Shown in pieces: positions 11,258 through 25,269 of a stretch of DNA of 64,000 nucleotides (positions within the stretch are counted from its first letter, which is position 1; each line of letters opens with the position of its first letter). Source of the stretch: Toxonevra muliebris (Eukaryota > Arthropoda > Insecta > Diptera > Pallopteridae); NCBI GenBank assembly GCA_963691655.1, contig OY829330.1, positions 496,001 through 560,000 on the forward strand, in the 5' to 3' direction. Under the pieces are notes generated by a model, which did not search any database, was not told the origin of the DNA, and worked only from the letters and a program-made list of their open reading frames with translations. The position numbers and the translations under genes were made by a program.

Positions 11258-13505
11258 GGTACCTAACTTAAAAATCGCTTTTTTTAAATTCTGGCAAAAC
11301 GAAGCGGTGCTGGAATTTTGGTCGATTTTCTCAGCTTTTTCCACTGTATTGACCATAATTCGGAAATGGCTACAACGCAGAAGCTGCGGTATATACCACC
11401 ACATGGCCAGTAGACCTCGGCATAATTTAAGGTACCTAACTTAAAAATCGCTTTTTTTAAATTCTGGCAAAACGAAGCGGTGCTGGAATTTTGGTCGATT
11501 TTCTCAGCTTTTTCCACTGTATTGACCATAATTCGGAAATGGCTACAACGCAGAAGCTGCGGTATATACCACCACATGGCCAGTAGACCTCGGCATAATT
11601 TAAGGTACCTAACTTAAAAATCCCTTTTTTTTGAATTCTGGCAAAACGAAGCGGTGCTGGAATTTTGGTCAATTTTCTCCGCTTTTTCCACTTTATTGGC
11701 CATAATTCAAAAATGGCAACAACGCAGAAGGTGCGGTATATACCACCACACGGACAGTAAACCTCGGCATAATTTAAGGTACCTAACTTAAAAATCGCTT
11801 TTTTTAAATTCTGGCAAAACGAAGCGGTGCTGGAATTTTGGTCGATTTTCTCAGCTTTCTCCACTGTATTGACCATAATTCGGAAATGGCTACAACGCAG
11901 AAGCTGCGGTATATACCACCACATGGCCAGTAACTTTCGGCATAATTTAAGGTACCTAACTTAAAAATCGCTCTTTTTAAATTCTGGCAAAACGAAGCGG
12001 TGCTGGAATTTTGGTCAATTTTCTCAGCTTTTTCCACTGTATTGGCAATAATTCGGAAATGGCTACAACGCAGAAGCTTCGGTATATACCACCACATGGC
12101 CAGCAGACCTCGGCATAATTTAAGGTACCTAACTTAAAAATCGCTGTTTTTAAACTCTGGCAAAACGAAGCGGTGCTGGAATTTTGGTCAATTTTCTCAG
12201 CTTTTTCCACTTTATTGGCCATAATTCGGAAACGGCAACAACGCAGAAGGTGCGGTATATAGCACCACATGGGCAGTAAACCTCGCCATGATTTACGGTA
12301 CCAAACTTAAAAATCGCTTTTTTTAAATTCTGGCAAAACGAAGCGGTGCTGGAATTTTGGTCGATTTTCTCGGCTTTTTCTACTTTATTGACCATAATTT
12401 GGAAATGGCAACAACGCAGAAGCTGCGGTATATACCACCACATAGCCAGTAGACCTCGGCATAATTTAAGGTACCTACCTTAAAAATCGCTCTTTTTAAA
12501 TTCTGGCAAAACGAAGCGGTGCTGGAATTTTGGTCAATTTTCTCAGCTTTTTCCACTTTATTGGCCATAATACGGAAATGGCAACAACGCAGAAGCTGCG
12601 GTATATACCACCACATGGCCAGTAACTTTCGGCATAATTTAAGGTACCTAACTTAAAAATCGCCTTTTAAATTCTGGCAAAACGAAGCGGTGCTTGAATT
12701 TTGGTCAATTTTCTCAGCTTTTTCCACTGTATTGACCATAATTCGGAAATGGCTACAACGCAGAAGCTGCGGTATATACCACCACATGGCCAGCAGACCT
12801 CGGCATAATTTAAGGTACCAAACTTAAAAATCGCTGTTTTTAAATTCTGGCAAAACGAAGCGGTGCTGGAATTTTGGTCAATTTTCTCAGCTTTTTCCAC
12901 TTTATTGGCCATAATACGGAAATGGCAACAACGCAGAAGCTGCGGTATATACCATCACATGGCCAGTAAACCTCGCCATGATTCCAGGTACCAAACTTAA
13001 AAAACGCTCTTTTTAAATTCTGGCAAAACGAAGCGGTGCTGGAATTTTGGTCGATTTTCTCGGCTTTTTCTACTTTATTGACCATAATTTGGAAATGGCA
13101 ACAACGCAGAAGCTGCGGTATATACCACCACATAGCCAGTAGACCTCGGCATAATTTAAGGTACCTACCTTAAAAATCGCTCTTTTTAAATTCTGGCAAA
13201 ACGAAGCGGTGCTGGAATTTTGGTCAATTTTCTCAGCTTTTTCCACTTTATTGGCCATAATTCGGAAACGGCAACAGCGCAGAAGGTGCGGTATATACCA
13301 CCACATGGGCAGTAAACCTCGCCATGATTTAAGGTACCAAACTTAAAAATCGCTCTTTTTAAATTCTGGCAAAACGAAGCGGTGCTGGAATTTTGGTCGA
13401 TTTTCTCGGCTTTTTCCACTGTATTGACCATAATTCGGAAATGGCTACAACGCAGAAGCTGCGGTATATACCACCACATGGCCAGTAGACCTCGGCATAA
13501 TTCCA

Positions 13506-13622
13506 GGTACCAAACTTAAAAATCGCTTTTTTTAAATTCTGGCAAAACGAGACGGAGCTGGATTTTTTATCAATTTTCTCAGCTTTTCCACCACATGGCC
13601 AGTAGACCTCGGCATAACTCCA
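13506..13622 (+). repeat. Truncated 117-bp monomer, copy 3
   Basis: This copy has the same structure and length and lies 3,921 bp after copy 2. The following full monomer ends in CTGCTGTATATACC and differs there from those after copies 1 and 2 (CGTAGAAGCTGCGG), so recombination has exchanged the right-hand neighbour. Confidence 0.93.
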
Positions 13623-14314
13623 GGTACCAAATTTCAAAATCGCTTTTTTTAAATTCTGGCAAAACGAAGCGGTGCTGGAATTTTGGTCAATTTTCTCAGC
13701 TTTTTCCACTTTATTGGCCATAATTCGGAAATGGCTACAACGCAGAAGCTGCTGTATATACCACCACATGGCCAGCAGACCTCGGCATAATTTAAGGTAC
13801 CTAACTTAAAAATCGCTGTTTTTAAACTCTGGCAAAACGAAGCGGTGCTGGAATTTTGGTCAATTTTCTCAGCTTTTTCCACTGTATTGGCCATAATTCG
13901 GAAATGGCAACAACGCAGAAGCTGCGGTATATACCACCACATAGCCAGTAGACCTCGGCATAATTTAAGGTACCTAACTTAAAAATCGCTCTTTTTAAAT
14001 TCTGGCAAAACGAAGCGGTGCTGGAATTTTGGTCAATTTTCTCAGCTTTTTCCACTTTATTGGCCATAATTCGGAAACGGCAACAACGCAGAAGGTGCGG
14101 TATATACCACCACATGGGCAGTAAACCTCGCCATGATTTAAGGTACCAAACTTAAAAATCGCTCTTTTTAAATTCTGGCAAAACGAAGCGGTGCTCGAAT
14201 TTTGGTCGATTTTCTCAGCTTTTTCCACTGTATTGACCATAATTCGGAAATGGCTACAACGCAGAAGCTGCTGTATATACCACCACATGGCCAGCAGACC
14301 TCGGCATAATTTAA

Positions 14315-14484
14315 GGTACCTAACTTAAAAATCGCTGTTTTTAAACTCTGGCAAAACGAAGCGGTGCTGGATTTTTGGTCAATTTTCTCAGCTTTTCCAC
14401 TGTATTGACCATATTTCGGAAATGGCTACAACGCAGAAGCTGCGGTATATTACCACATGGCCAGTAGACCTCGGCATAATTTAA
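14315..14484 (+). repeat. GGATTTTTGG landmark monomer, copy 3 (170 bp)
   Basis: It carries CCATATTTCGG like copy 2 and has a further 2-bp loss in the palindrome region, giving CGGTATATTACCACATGG. This breaks the GGTATATACC palindrome. Confidence 0.85.
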
Positions 14485-17400
14485 GGTACCTAACTTAAAA
14501 ATCGCTTTTTTTAAATTCTGGCAAAACGAAGCGGTGCTGGAATTTTGGTCGATTTTCTCAGCTTTTTCCACTGTATTGACCATAATTCGGAAATGGCTAC
14601 AACGCAGAAGCTGCGGTATATACCACCACATGGCCAGTAGACCTCGCCATGATTCCAAGTACCTAACTTAAAAATCGCTTTTTTTAAATTCTGGCAAAAC
14701 GAAGCGGTGCTGGAATTTTGGTCGATTTTCTCAGCTTTTTCCACTGTATTGACCATAATTCGGAAATGGCTACAACGCAGAAGCTGCGGTATATACCACC
14801 ACATGGCCAGTAGACCTCGGCATAATTTAAGGTACCTAACTTAAAAATCCCTTTTTTTTGAATTCTGGCAAAACGAAGCGGTGCTGGAATTTTGGTCAAT
14901 TTTCTCCGCTTTTTCCACTTTATTGGCCATAATTCGGAAATGGCAACAACGCAGAAGGTGCGGTATATACCACCACACGGACAGTAAACCTCGCCATGAT
15001 TCCAGGTACCAAACTTAAAAATCGCTCTTTTTAAATTCTGGCAAAACGAAGCGGTGCTGGAATTTTGGTCAATTTTCTCAGCTTTTTCCACTGTATTGAC
15101 CATAATTCGGAAATGGCTACAACGCAGAAGCTGCGGTATATACCACCACATGGCCAGTAGACCTCGGCATAATTTAAGGTACCTAACTTAAAAATCGCTC
15201 TTTTTAAATTCTGGCAAAACGAAGCGGTGCTGGAATTTTGGTCAATTTTCTCAGCTTTTTCCACTGTATTGGCAATAATTCGGAAATGGCTACAACGCAG
15301 AAGCTGCGGTATATACCACCACATGGCCAGCAGACCTCGGCATAATTTAAGGTACCTAACTTAAAAATCGCTGTTTTTAAACTCTGGCAAAACGAAGCGG
15401 TGCTGGAATTTTGGTCAATTTTCTCAGCTTTTTCCACTGTATTGACCATAATTCGGAAATGGCTACAACGCAGAAGCTGCGGTATATACCACCACATGGC
15501 CAGTAGACCTCGGCATAATTTAAGGTACCAAACTTAAAAATCGCTCTTTTTAAATTCTGGCAAAACGAAGCGGTGCTGGAATTTTGGTCGATTTTCTCAG
15601 CTTTTTCCACTTTATTGACCATAATTCGGAAATGGCTACAACGCAGAAGCTGCTGTATATACCACCACATGGCCAGCAGACCTCGGCATAAATCCAGGTA
15701 CCTAACTTAAAAATCGCTCTTTTTAAATTCTGGCAAAACGAAGCGGTGCTGGAATTTTGGTAAATTTTCTCAGATTTTTCCACTATATTGACCATAATTC
15801 GGAAATGGCTACAACGCAGAAGCTGCGGTATATACCACCACATGGCCAGCAGACCTCGGCATAATTTAAGGTACCTAACTTAAAAATCGCTTTTTTTAAA
15901 TTCTGGCAAAACGAAGCGGTGCTGGAATTTTGGTCGATTTTCTCAGCTTTTTCCACTGTATTGACCATAATTCGGAAATGGCTACAACGCAGAAGCTGCG
16001 GTATATACCACCACATGGCCAGTAGACCTCGGCATAATTTAAGGTACCTAACTTAAAAATCCCTTTTTTTTTTAATTCTGGCAAAACGAAGCGGTGCTGG
16101 AATTTTGGTCAATTTTCTCCGCTTTTTCCACTTTATTGGCCATAATTCGGAAATGGCAACAACGCAGAAGCTGCAATATATACCACCACACGGGCAGTAA
16201 ACCTCGCCATGATTCCAGGTACCAAACTTAAAAATCGCTCTTTTTAAATTCTGGCAAAACGAAGCGGTGCTGGAATTTTGGTCAATTTTCTCAGATTTTT
16301 CCACTGTATTGGCCATAATTCGGAAATGGCAACAACGCAGAAGCTGCGGTATATACCACCACATGGCCAGCAGACCTCGGCATAATCTAAGGTACCTAAC
16401 TTAAAAATCGCTTTTTTTAAATTCTGGCAAAACGAAGCGGTGCTGGAATTTTGGTCGATTTTCTCAGCTTTCTCCACTGTATTGACCATAATTCGGAAAT
16501 GGCTACAACGCAGAAGCTGCGGTATATACCACCACATGGCCAGTAGACCTCGGCATAATCAAAGGTACCTAACTTAAAAATCGCTTTTTTTAAATTCTGG
16601 CAAAACGAAGCGGTGCTGGAATTTTGGTCAATTTTCTCAGCTTTTTCCACTTTATTGGCCATAATTCGGAAATGGTAACAACGCAGAAGGTGTGGTATAT
16701 ACCACCACACGGGCAGTAAACCTCGCCATGATTCCAGGTACCAAACTTAAAAATCGCTCTTTTTAAATTCTGGCAAAACGAAGCGGTGCTGGAATTTTGG
16801 TCAATTTCTCAGCTTTTTCCACTGTATTGGCCATAATTCGGAAATGGCAACAACGCAGAAGCTGCGGTATATACCACCACATGGCCAGTAGACCTCGGCA
16901 TAATTTAAGGTACCTAACTTAAAAATCGCCTTTTAAATTCTGGCAAAACGAAGCGGTGCTGGAATTTTGGTCAATTTTCTCAGCTTTTTCCACTGTATTG
17001 ACCATAATTCGGAAATGGCTACAACGCAGAAGCTGCTGTATATACCACCACATGGCCAGCAGACCTCGGCATAATTTAAGGTACCAAACTTAAAAATCGC
17101 TCTTTTTAAATTCTGGCAAAACGAAGCGGTGCTGGAATTTTGGTCGATTTTCTCAGCTTTCTCCACTGTATTGACCATAATTCGGAAATGGCTACAACGC
17201 AGAAGCTGCTGTATATACCATCACATGGCCAGTAAACCTCGCCATGATTCCAGGTACCAAACTTAAAAAACGCTCTTTTTAAATTCTGGCAAAACGAAGC
17301 GGTGCTGGAATTTTGGTCGATTTTCTCGGCTTTTTCTACTTTATTGACCATAATTCGGAAATGGCTACAACGCAGAAGCTGCGGTATATACCACCACATA

Positions 17401-17771
17401 GCCAGTAGACCTCGGCATAATTTAAGGTACCTACCTTAAAAATCGCTCTTTTTAAATTCTGGCAAAACGAAGCGGTGCTGGAATTTTGGTCAATTTTCTC
17501 AGCTTTTTCCACTTTATTGGCCATAATTCGGAAACGGCAACAACGCAGAAGGTGCGGTATATACCACCACATGGGCAGTAAACCTCGCCATGATTTAAGG
17601 TACCAAACTTAAAAATCGCTCTTTTTAAATTCTGGCAAAACGAAGCGGTGCTGGAATTTTGGTCGATTTTCTCGGCTTTTTCCACTGTATTGACCATAAT
17701 TCGGAAATGGCTACAACGCAGAAGCTGCGGTATATACCACCACATGGCCAGTAGACCTCGGCATAATTCCA

Positions 17772-17888
17772 GGTACCAAACTTAAAAATCGCTTTTTTTA
17801 AATTCTGGCAAAACGAGACGGAGCTGGATTTTTTATCAATTTTCTCAGCTTTTCCACCACATGGCCAGTAGACCTCGGCATAACTCCA
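17772..17888 (+). repeat. Truncated 117-bp monomer, copy 4
   Basis: This copy has the same breakpoint and lies 4,266 bp after copy 3. The next monomer again has the CGTAGAAGCTGCGG variant found after copies 1 and 2. Confidence 0.93.
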
Positions 17889-19445
17889 GGTACCAAATTT
17901 CAAAATCGCTTTTTTTAAATTCTGGCAAAACGAAGCGGTGCTGGAATTTTGGTCAATTTTCTCAGCTTTTTCCACTGTATTGGCCATAATTCGGAAATGG
18001 CTACAACGTAGAAGCTGCGGTATATACCACCACACGGCCAGCAGACCTCGGCATAATTTACGGTACCTAACTTAAAAATCGCTCTTTTTAAATTCTGGCA
18101 AAACGAAGCGGTGCTGGAATTTTGGTCAATTTTCTCAGATTTTTCCACTTTATTGACCATAATTCGGAAATGGCTACAACGCAGAAGCTGCGGTATATAC
18201 CACTACATGGCCAGCAGACCTCGGCATAATTTAAGGTACCTAACTTAAAAATCGCTGTTTTTAAACTCTGGCAAAACGAAGCGGTGCTGGAATTTTGGTC
18301 AATTTTCTCAGCTTTTTCCACTGTATTGGCCATAATTCGGAAATGGCAACAACGCAGAAGCTGCGGTATATACCACCACATAGCCAGTAGACCTCGGCAT
18401 AATTTAAGGTACCTAACTTAAAAATCGCTCTTTTTAAATTCTGGCAAAACGAAGCGGTGCTGGAATTTTGGTCGATTTTCTCAGCTTTTTCCACTGTATT
18501 GACCATAACTCGGAAATGGCTACAACGCAGAAGCTGCTGTATATACCACCACATGGCCAGCAGACCTCGGCATAATTTAAGGTACCTAACTTAAAAATCG
18601 CTGTTTTTAAACTCTGGCAAAACGAAGCGGTGCTGGAATTTTGGTCAATTTTCTCAGCTTTTTCCACTGTATTGGCCATAATTCGGAAATGGCAACAACG
18701 CAGAAGCTGCGGTATATACCACCACATAGCCAGTAGACCTCGGCATAATTTAAGGTACCTAACTTAAAAATCGCTCTTTTTAAATTCTGGCAAAACGAAG
18801 CGGTGCTGGAATTTTGGTCAATTTTCTCAGCTTTTTCCACTTTATTGGCCATAATTCGGAAACGGCAACAACGCAGAAGGTGCGGTATATACCACCACAT
18901 GGGCAGTAAACCTCGCCATGATTTAAGGTACCAAACTTAAAAATCGCTCTTTTTAAATTCTGGCAAAACGAAGCGGTGCTGGAATTTTGGTCGATTTTCT
19001 CAGCTTTTTCCACTGTATTGACCATAACTCGGAAATGGCTACAACGCAGAAGCTGCTGTATATACCACCACATGGCCAGCAGACCTCGGCATAATTTAAG
19101 GTACCTAACTTAAAAATCGCTGTTTTTAAACTCTGGCAAAACGAAGCGGTGCTGGAATTTTGGTCAATTTTCTCAGCTTTTTCCACTGTATTGGCCATAA
19201 TTCGGAAATGGCAACAACGCAGAAGCTGCGGTATATACCACCACATAGCCAGTAGACCTCGGCATAATTTAAGGTACCAAACTTAAAAATCGCTCTTTTT
19301 AAATTCTGGCAAAACGAAGCGGTGCTCGAATTTTGGTCGATTTTCTCAGCTTTTTCCACTGTATTGACCATAATTCGGAAATGGCTACAACGCAGAAGCT
19401 GCTGTATATACCACCACATGGCCAGCAGACCTCGGCATAATTTAA

Positions 19446-19617
19446 GGTACCTAACTTAAAAATCGCTGTTTTTAAACTCTGGCAAAACGAAGCGGTGCTG
19501 GATTTTTGGTCAATTTTCTCAGCTTTTCCACTGTATTGACCATAATTCGGAAATGGCTACAACGCAGAAGCTGCGGTATATACCACCACATGGCCAGTAG
19601 ACCTCGGCATAATTTAA
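19446..19617 (+). repeat. GGATTTTTGG landmark monomer, copy 4 (172 bp)
   Basis: It carries the landmark variants with the common CCATAATTCGG. It is followed, as at 995 and 11,258, by near-identical GCTTTTTTTAAA monomers. Confidence 0.85.
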
Positions 19618-21521
19618 GGTACCTAACTTAAAAATCGCTTTTTTTAAATTCTGGCAAAACGAAGCGGTGCTGGAATTTTGGTCGATTTTCTCAGCTTTTT
19701 CCACTGTATTGACCATAATTCGGAAATGGCTACAACGCAGAAGCTGCGGTATATACCACCACATGGCCAGTAGACCTCGGCATAATTTAAGGTACCTAAC
19801 TTAAAAATCGCTTTTTTTAAATTCTGGCAAAATGAAGCGGTGCTGGAATTTTGGTCGATTTTCTCAGCTTTTTCCACTGTATTGACCATAATTCGGAAAT
19901 GGCTACAACGCAGAAGCTGCGGTATATACCACCACATGGCCAGTAGACCTCGGCATAATTTAAGGTACCTAACTTAAAAATCCCTTTTTTTTGAATTCTG
20001 GCAAAACGAAGCGGTGCTGGAATTTTGGTCAATTTTCTCAGCTTTTTCCACTTTATTGGCCATAATTCGGAAATGGCAACAACGCAGAAGGTGCGGTATA
20101 TACCACCACACGGACAGTAAACCTCGCCATGATTCCAGGTACCAAACTTAAAAATCGCTCTTTTTAAATTCTGGCAAAACGAAGCGGTGCTGGAATTTTG
20201 GTAAATTTTCTCGGCTTTTTCCACTTTATTGACCATAATTCGGAAATGGCTACAACGCAGAAGCTGCGGTATATACCACCACATGGCCAGTAGACCTCGG
20301 CATAATTTAAGGTACCTAACTTAAAAATCGCTGTTTTTAAACTCTGGCAAAACGAAGCGGTGCTGGAATTTTGGTCAATTTTCTCAGCTTTTTCCACTTT
20401 ATTGGCAATAATTCGGAAATGGCTATAACGCAGAAGCTGCGGTATATACCACCACATGCCCAGCAGACCTCGGCAAAATTTAAGGTACCTAACTTAAAAA
20501 TCGCTCTTTTTAAATTCTGGCAAAACGAAGCGGTGCTGGAATTTTGGTCGATTTTCTCAGCTTTTTCCACTGTATTGACCATAATTCGGAAATGGCTACA
20601 ACGCAGAAGCTGCGGTATATACCACCACATGGCCAGCAGACCTCGGCATAATTTAAGGTACCTAGCTTAAAAATCGCTCTTTTTAAATTCTGGCAAAACG
20701 AAGCGGTGCTGGAATTTTGGTCAATTTTCTCAGCTTTTTCCACTGTATTGGCCATAATTCGGAAATGGCTACAACGCAGAAGCTGCGGTATATACCACCA
20801 CATGGCCAGCAGACCTCGGCATAATTTAAGGCACCTAACTTAAAAATCGCTCTTTTTAAATTCTGGCAAAACGAAGCGGTGCTGGAATTTTGGTCAATTT
20901 TCTCAGCTTTTTCCACTGTATTGACCATAATTCGGAAATGGCTTCAACGCAGAAGCTGCGGTATATACCACAACATGGCCAGCAGACCTCGGTATAATTT
21001 AAGGTACCTAACTTAAAAATCGCTCTTTTTAAATTCTGGCAAAACGAAGCGGTGCTGAAATATTGGTCGATTTTCTCAGCTTTTTCCACTTTATTGACCA
21101 TTATTCGGAAATGGCTACAACGCAGAAGCTGCGGTATATACCACCACATGGCCAGCAGACCTCGCCACTATTCCAGGTACCAAACTTAAAAATCGCTCTT
21201 TTTAAATTCTGGCAAAACGAAGCGGTGCTGGAATTTTGGTCAATTTTCTCAGATTTTTCCACTGTATTGGCCATAATTCGGAAATGGCTACAACGCAGAA
21301 GCTGCGGTATATACCACCACATGGCCAGTAGACCTCGGCATAATTTAAGGCACCTAACTTAAAAATCGCTCTTTTTAAATTCTGGCAAAACGAAGCGGTG
21401 CTGGAATTTTGGTCAATTTTCTCAGCTTTTTCCACTGTAGTGCCCATATTTCGGAAATGGCTACAACGCAGAAGCTGCGGTATATACCACCACATGGCCA
21501 GTAGACCTCGGCATAATTCCA

Positions 21522-21638
21522 GGTACCAAACTTAAAAATCGCTTTTTTTAAATTCTGGCAAAACGAGACGGAGCTGGATTTTTTATCAATTTTCTCAGCT
21601 TTTCCACCACATGGCCAGTAGACCTCGGCATAACTCCA
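21522..21638 (+). repeat. Truncated 117-bp monomer, copy 5 (last)
   Basis: This is the last copy in the window, 3,750 bp after copy 4. None was found in the remaining 42 kb, so this HOR family ends here. The CGTAGAAGCTGCGG neighbour is still present on its right (about 21,755), but the HOR order is lost beyond about 22,150. Confidence 0.92.
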
Positions 21639-23885
21639 GGTACCAAATTTCAAAATCGCTTTTTTTAAATTCTGGCAAAACGAAGCGGTGCTGGAATTTT
21701 GGTCAATTTTCTCAGCTTTTTCCACTGTATTGGCCATAATTCGGAAATGGCTACAACGTAGAAGCTGCGGTATATACCACCACACGGCCAGCAGACCTCG
21801 GCATAATTAACGGTACCTAACTTAAAAATCGCTCTTTTTAAATTCTGGCAAAACGAAGCGGTGCTGGAATTTTGGTCAATTTTCTCCGCTTTTTCCACTT
21901 TATTGACCATAATTCGGAAATGGCTACAACGCAGAAGCTGCGGTATATACCACCACATGGCCAGCAGACCTCGGCATAATTTAAGGTACCTAACTTAAAA
22001 ATCGCTCTTTTTAAATTCTGGCAAAACGAAGCGGTGCTGGAATTTTGGTCGATTTTCTCAGCTTTTTCCACTGTATTGACCATAATTCGGAAATGGCAAC
22101 AACGCAGAAGCTGCGGTATATACCACCACATGGCCAGTAAACCTCGCCATGATTCCAGGTACCGAACTTAAAAATCGTTCTTTTTTAATTCTGGCAAAAC
22201 GAAGCGGTGCTGGAATTTTGGTCAATTTTCTCAGCTTTTTCCACTATATTGGCCATAATTCGGAAATGGCTACAACGCAGAAGCTGCGGTATATATCACC
22301 ACATGGCCAGCAGACCTTGGCATAATTTAAGGTACCTAACTTAAAAATCGCTTTTTTTAAATTTTAGCAAAACGAAGCGGTGCTGGAATTTTGGTCAATT
22401 TTCTCAGCTTTTTCCACTTTATTGGCAATAATTCGGAAATGGCAACAACGCAGAAGCTGCGGTATATACCACCACATGGCCAGTAAACCTCGCCATGATT
22501 CCAGGTACCAAACTTAAAAATCACTCTTTTTAAATTCTGGCAAAACGAAGCGGTGCTGGAATTTTGGTCAATTTTCTCAGCTTTTTCCATTATATTGGCC
22601 ATAATTCGGAAATGGCTACAACGCAGAAGCTGCGGTATATACCACCACATGGCCAGTAGACCTCGGCATAATTTAAGGTACCTAACTTAAAAATCGCTCT
22701 TTTTAAATTCTGGCAAAACGAAGCGGTGCTGGAATTTTGGTCGATTTTCTCAGCTTTTTCCACTGTATTGACCATAATTCGAAAATGGCTACAACGCAGA
22801 AGCTGCGGTATATACCACCACATGGCCAGTAAACCTCGCCATGATTCCAGGTACCAAACTTAAAAATCGCTCTTTTTAAATTCTGGCAAAACGAAGCGGT
22901 GCTGGAATTTTGGTCAATTTTCTCAGATTTTTCCACTTTATTGGCAATAATTCGGAAATGGCAACAACGCAGAAGCTGCGGTATATACCACCACATGGCC
23001 AGTAAACCTCGCCATGATTCCAGGTACCGAACTTAAAAATCGCTCTTTTTAAATTCTGGCAAAACGAAGCGGTGCTGGAATTTTGGTCAATTTTCTCAGA
23101 TTTTTCCACTTTATTGGCAATAATTCGGAAATGGCAACAACGCAGAAGCTGCGGTATATACCACCACATGGCCAGTAAACCTCGCCATGATTTCAGGTAC
23201 CAAACTTAAAAATCGCTCTTTTTAAATTCTGGCAAAACGAATCGGTGCTGGAATTTTCGTCGATTTTCTCAGCTTTTTCCACTGTATTGACCATAATTCG
23301 GAAACGGCTACAACGCAGAAGCTGCGGTATATACCACCACATGGCCAGTAGACCTCGGCATAATTTAAGGTACCTAAATTAAAAATCGTTCTTTTTAAAT
23401 TCTGGCAAAACGAAGCGGTGCTGGAATTTTGGTCAATTTTCTCAGCTTTTTCCACTGTATTGCCCATAACTCGGAAATGGCAACAACGCAGAAGCTGCGG
23501 TATATACCACCACATGGCCAGTAAACCTCGCCATGATTCCAGGTACCAAACTTAAAAATCGCTCTTTTTAAATTCTGGCAAAACGAAGCGGTGCTGGAAT
23601 TTTGGTCAATTTTCTCAGATTTTTCCACTTTATTGGCAATAATTCGGAAATGGCAACAACGCAGAAGCTGCGGTATATACCACCACATGGCCAGTAAACC
23701 TCGCCATGATTCCAGGTACCAAACTTAAAAATCGCTCTTTTTAAATTCTGGCAAAACGAAGCGGTGCTGGAATTTTGGTCAATTTTCTCAGATTATCCAC
23801 TTTATTGGCCATAATTCGGAAATGGCTTCAACGCAGAAACTGCGGTATATACCACCACATGGCCAGTAAACCTCTTCATGACTCC

Positions 23886-25252
23886 AGGTAATAAACTTAA
23901 AAATTGCTCTTTTTAAATTCTGGCAAAACGAAGCGGTGCTGGAATTTTGGTCAATTTTCTCAGCTTTTTCCACTGTATTGACCATAATTCGGAAATGGCA
24001 ACAACGCAGAAGCTGCGGTGTATACCACCACATGGCCAGTAAACCTCGCCATGATTCCAGGTACCGAACTTAAAAATCGCTCTTTTTAAATTCTGGCAAA
24101 ACGAAGCGGTGCTGGAATTTTGGTCAATTTTCTCAGCTTTTTCCACTATATTGGCAATAATTAAGAAATGGCTACAACGCAGAAGCTGCGGTATATACCA
24201 CCACATGTCCAGCAGACCTCGGCATAACTTAAGGTACCTAACTTAAAAATCGCTCTTTTTAAATTCTGGCAAAACGAAGCGGTGCTGGAATTTTGGTCAA
24301 TTTTCTCAGATTTTTCCACTTTATTGGCAATAATTCGGAAATGGCAACAACGCAGAAGCTGCGGTATACACCACCACATGGCCAGTAAACCTTGCCATGA
24401 TTCCAGATACCTAACTTAAAAATCGCTCTTTTTAAATTCTGGCAAAACGAAGCGGTGCTGGAATTTTGGTCAATTTTCTCAGCTTTTTCAATTGTATTGG
24501 CCATAATTCGGAAATGGCTACAACGCAGAAGCTGAGGTATATACCACCACATGGCCAGCAGACCTCGGTATAATTTACGGTACCTAACTTAAAAATCGCT
24601 GTTTTTAAATTCTGGCAAAACGAAGCGGTGCTGGAATTTTGGTCGATTTTCTCAGCTTTTTCCACTGTATTGGCCATAATTCGGAAATGGCTACAACGCA
24701 AAAGCTGCGGTATATACCACCACATGGCCAGCAGACTTCGGCATAATTTAAGGTACCTAACTTAAAAATCGCTCCTTTCAAATTCTGGCAAAACGAAGCG
24801 GTGCTGGAATTTTGGTAAATTTTCTCAGCTTTTTCCACTTTATTGGCCATAATTCGGAAATGGCTACAACGCAGAAGCTGCGGTATATACCACCACATGG
24901 CCAGCAGACCGCGCCATGATTCCAGGTACCTAACTTAAAAATCGTTATTTTTAAATTCTGGCAAAACGAAGCGGTGCTGGAATTTTGGTAAATTTTCTCA
25001 GATTTTTCCACTCTATTGGCCATAATTCGGAAATGGCTACAACGCAGAAGCTGCGGTATATACCACCACATGGCCAGCAGACCTCGGCATAGTTTAAAGT
25101 ACCTAACTAAAAATCGCTCTTTTTAAATTCTTGCAAAACGAAGCGGGGCTGGAATTTTGGTCAATTTTCTCAGCTTTTTCCACTGTATTGGCCATAATTC
25201 GGAAATGGCAACAACGCAGAAGCTGCGGTATATACCACCACATGGCCAGTAG
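23886..25252 (+). repeat. Eight-monomer block also found in both domain III units
   Basis: This block matches about 29,073-30,433 at offsets of 5,181-5,187 bp, and most of it matches again at about 31,488-32,847. Shared rare markers are GGTAATAAAC (23,886 and 29,073), CCAGATACCTAAC (24,404, 29,586 and 32,001), TTTTCAATTGTATTGG, GAAGCTGAGGTATATACC and CATAGTTTAAAGTACC followed by CTAACTAAAAAT. It is separated from its relatives by about 3.8 kb that includes the trimer array. Confidence 0.8.
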
Positions 25253-25269
25253 ACCTCGCCACGATTCCA

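Larger units (their letters stand above)
9585..13505 (+). repeat. Domain I HOR unit 3, 3,921 bp (about 23 monomers)
   Basis: The unit is 519 bp, exactly three 173-bp monomers, shorter than unit 2. It contains only one GCCTTTTAAA short monomer (start 12,643), where unit 2 has two, so part of the 13-monomer sub-repeat has been lost. It holds a GGATTTTTGG landmark monomer (11,086) and a CCC-long-T monomer (11,604). Confidence 0.85.
13506..17771 (+). repeat. Domain I HOR unit 4, 4,266 bp (about 25 monomers)
   Basis: The unit is 345 bp (two monomers) longer than unit 3. It carries one GCCTTTTAAA monomer (start 16,909), one GGATTTTTGG landmark (14,315) and two CCC-long-T monomers (14,831 and 16,043). 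At about 14,646-14,670 a GCCATGATTCCAAGTACC junction replaces the GGCATAATTTAAGGTACC seen in the matching monomers near 11,410 and 19,770, which looks like a local conversion tract. Confidence 0.85.
17772..21521 (+). repeat. Domain I HOR unit 5, 3,750 bp (about 22 monomers)
   Basis: This is the shortest complete unit. It has lost the GCCTTTTAAA monomer. An alternation of GCTGTTTTTAAACTCTGG monomers with GCTCTTTTT monomers, also seen at 10,070-11,120, is expanded at about 18,240-19,500. Its right end (20,300-21,500) contains more divergent monomers, marking the transition to domain II. Confidence 0.82.
1..21638 (+). repeat. Domain I: HOR array with truncated-monomer landmark
   Basis: Groups of distinguishable monomers recur in the same order. 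The landmarks are the 117-bp truncated monomer (five copies), the short GCCTTTTAAA monomer, the CCC-plus-long-T monomer, and a 170-172-bp monomer with GGATTTTTGG and a four-T AGCTTTTCC. Units between landmarks measure 4,440, 3,921, 4,266 and 3,750 bp. Their differences are close to whole numbers of monomers, as expected from unequal crossover in register. Monomers reading TTGACCAT or TTTATTGGCCAT and the GGGCAGTAAACC junction are frequent here. Confidence 0.9.
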
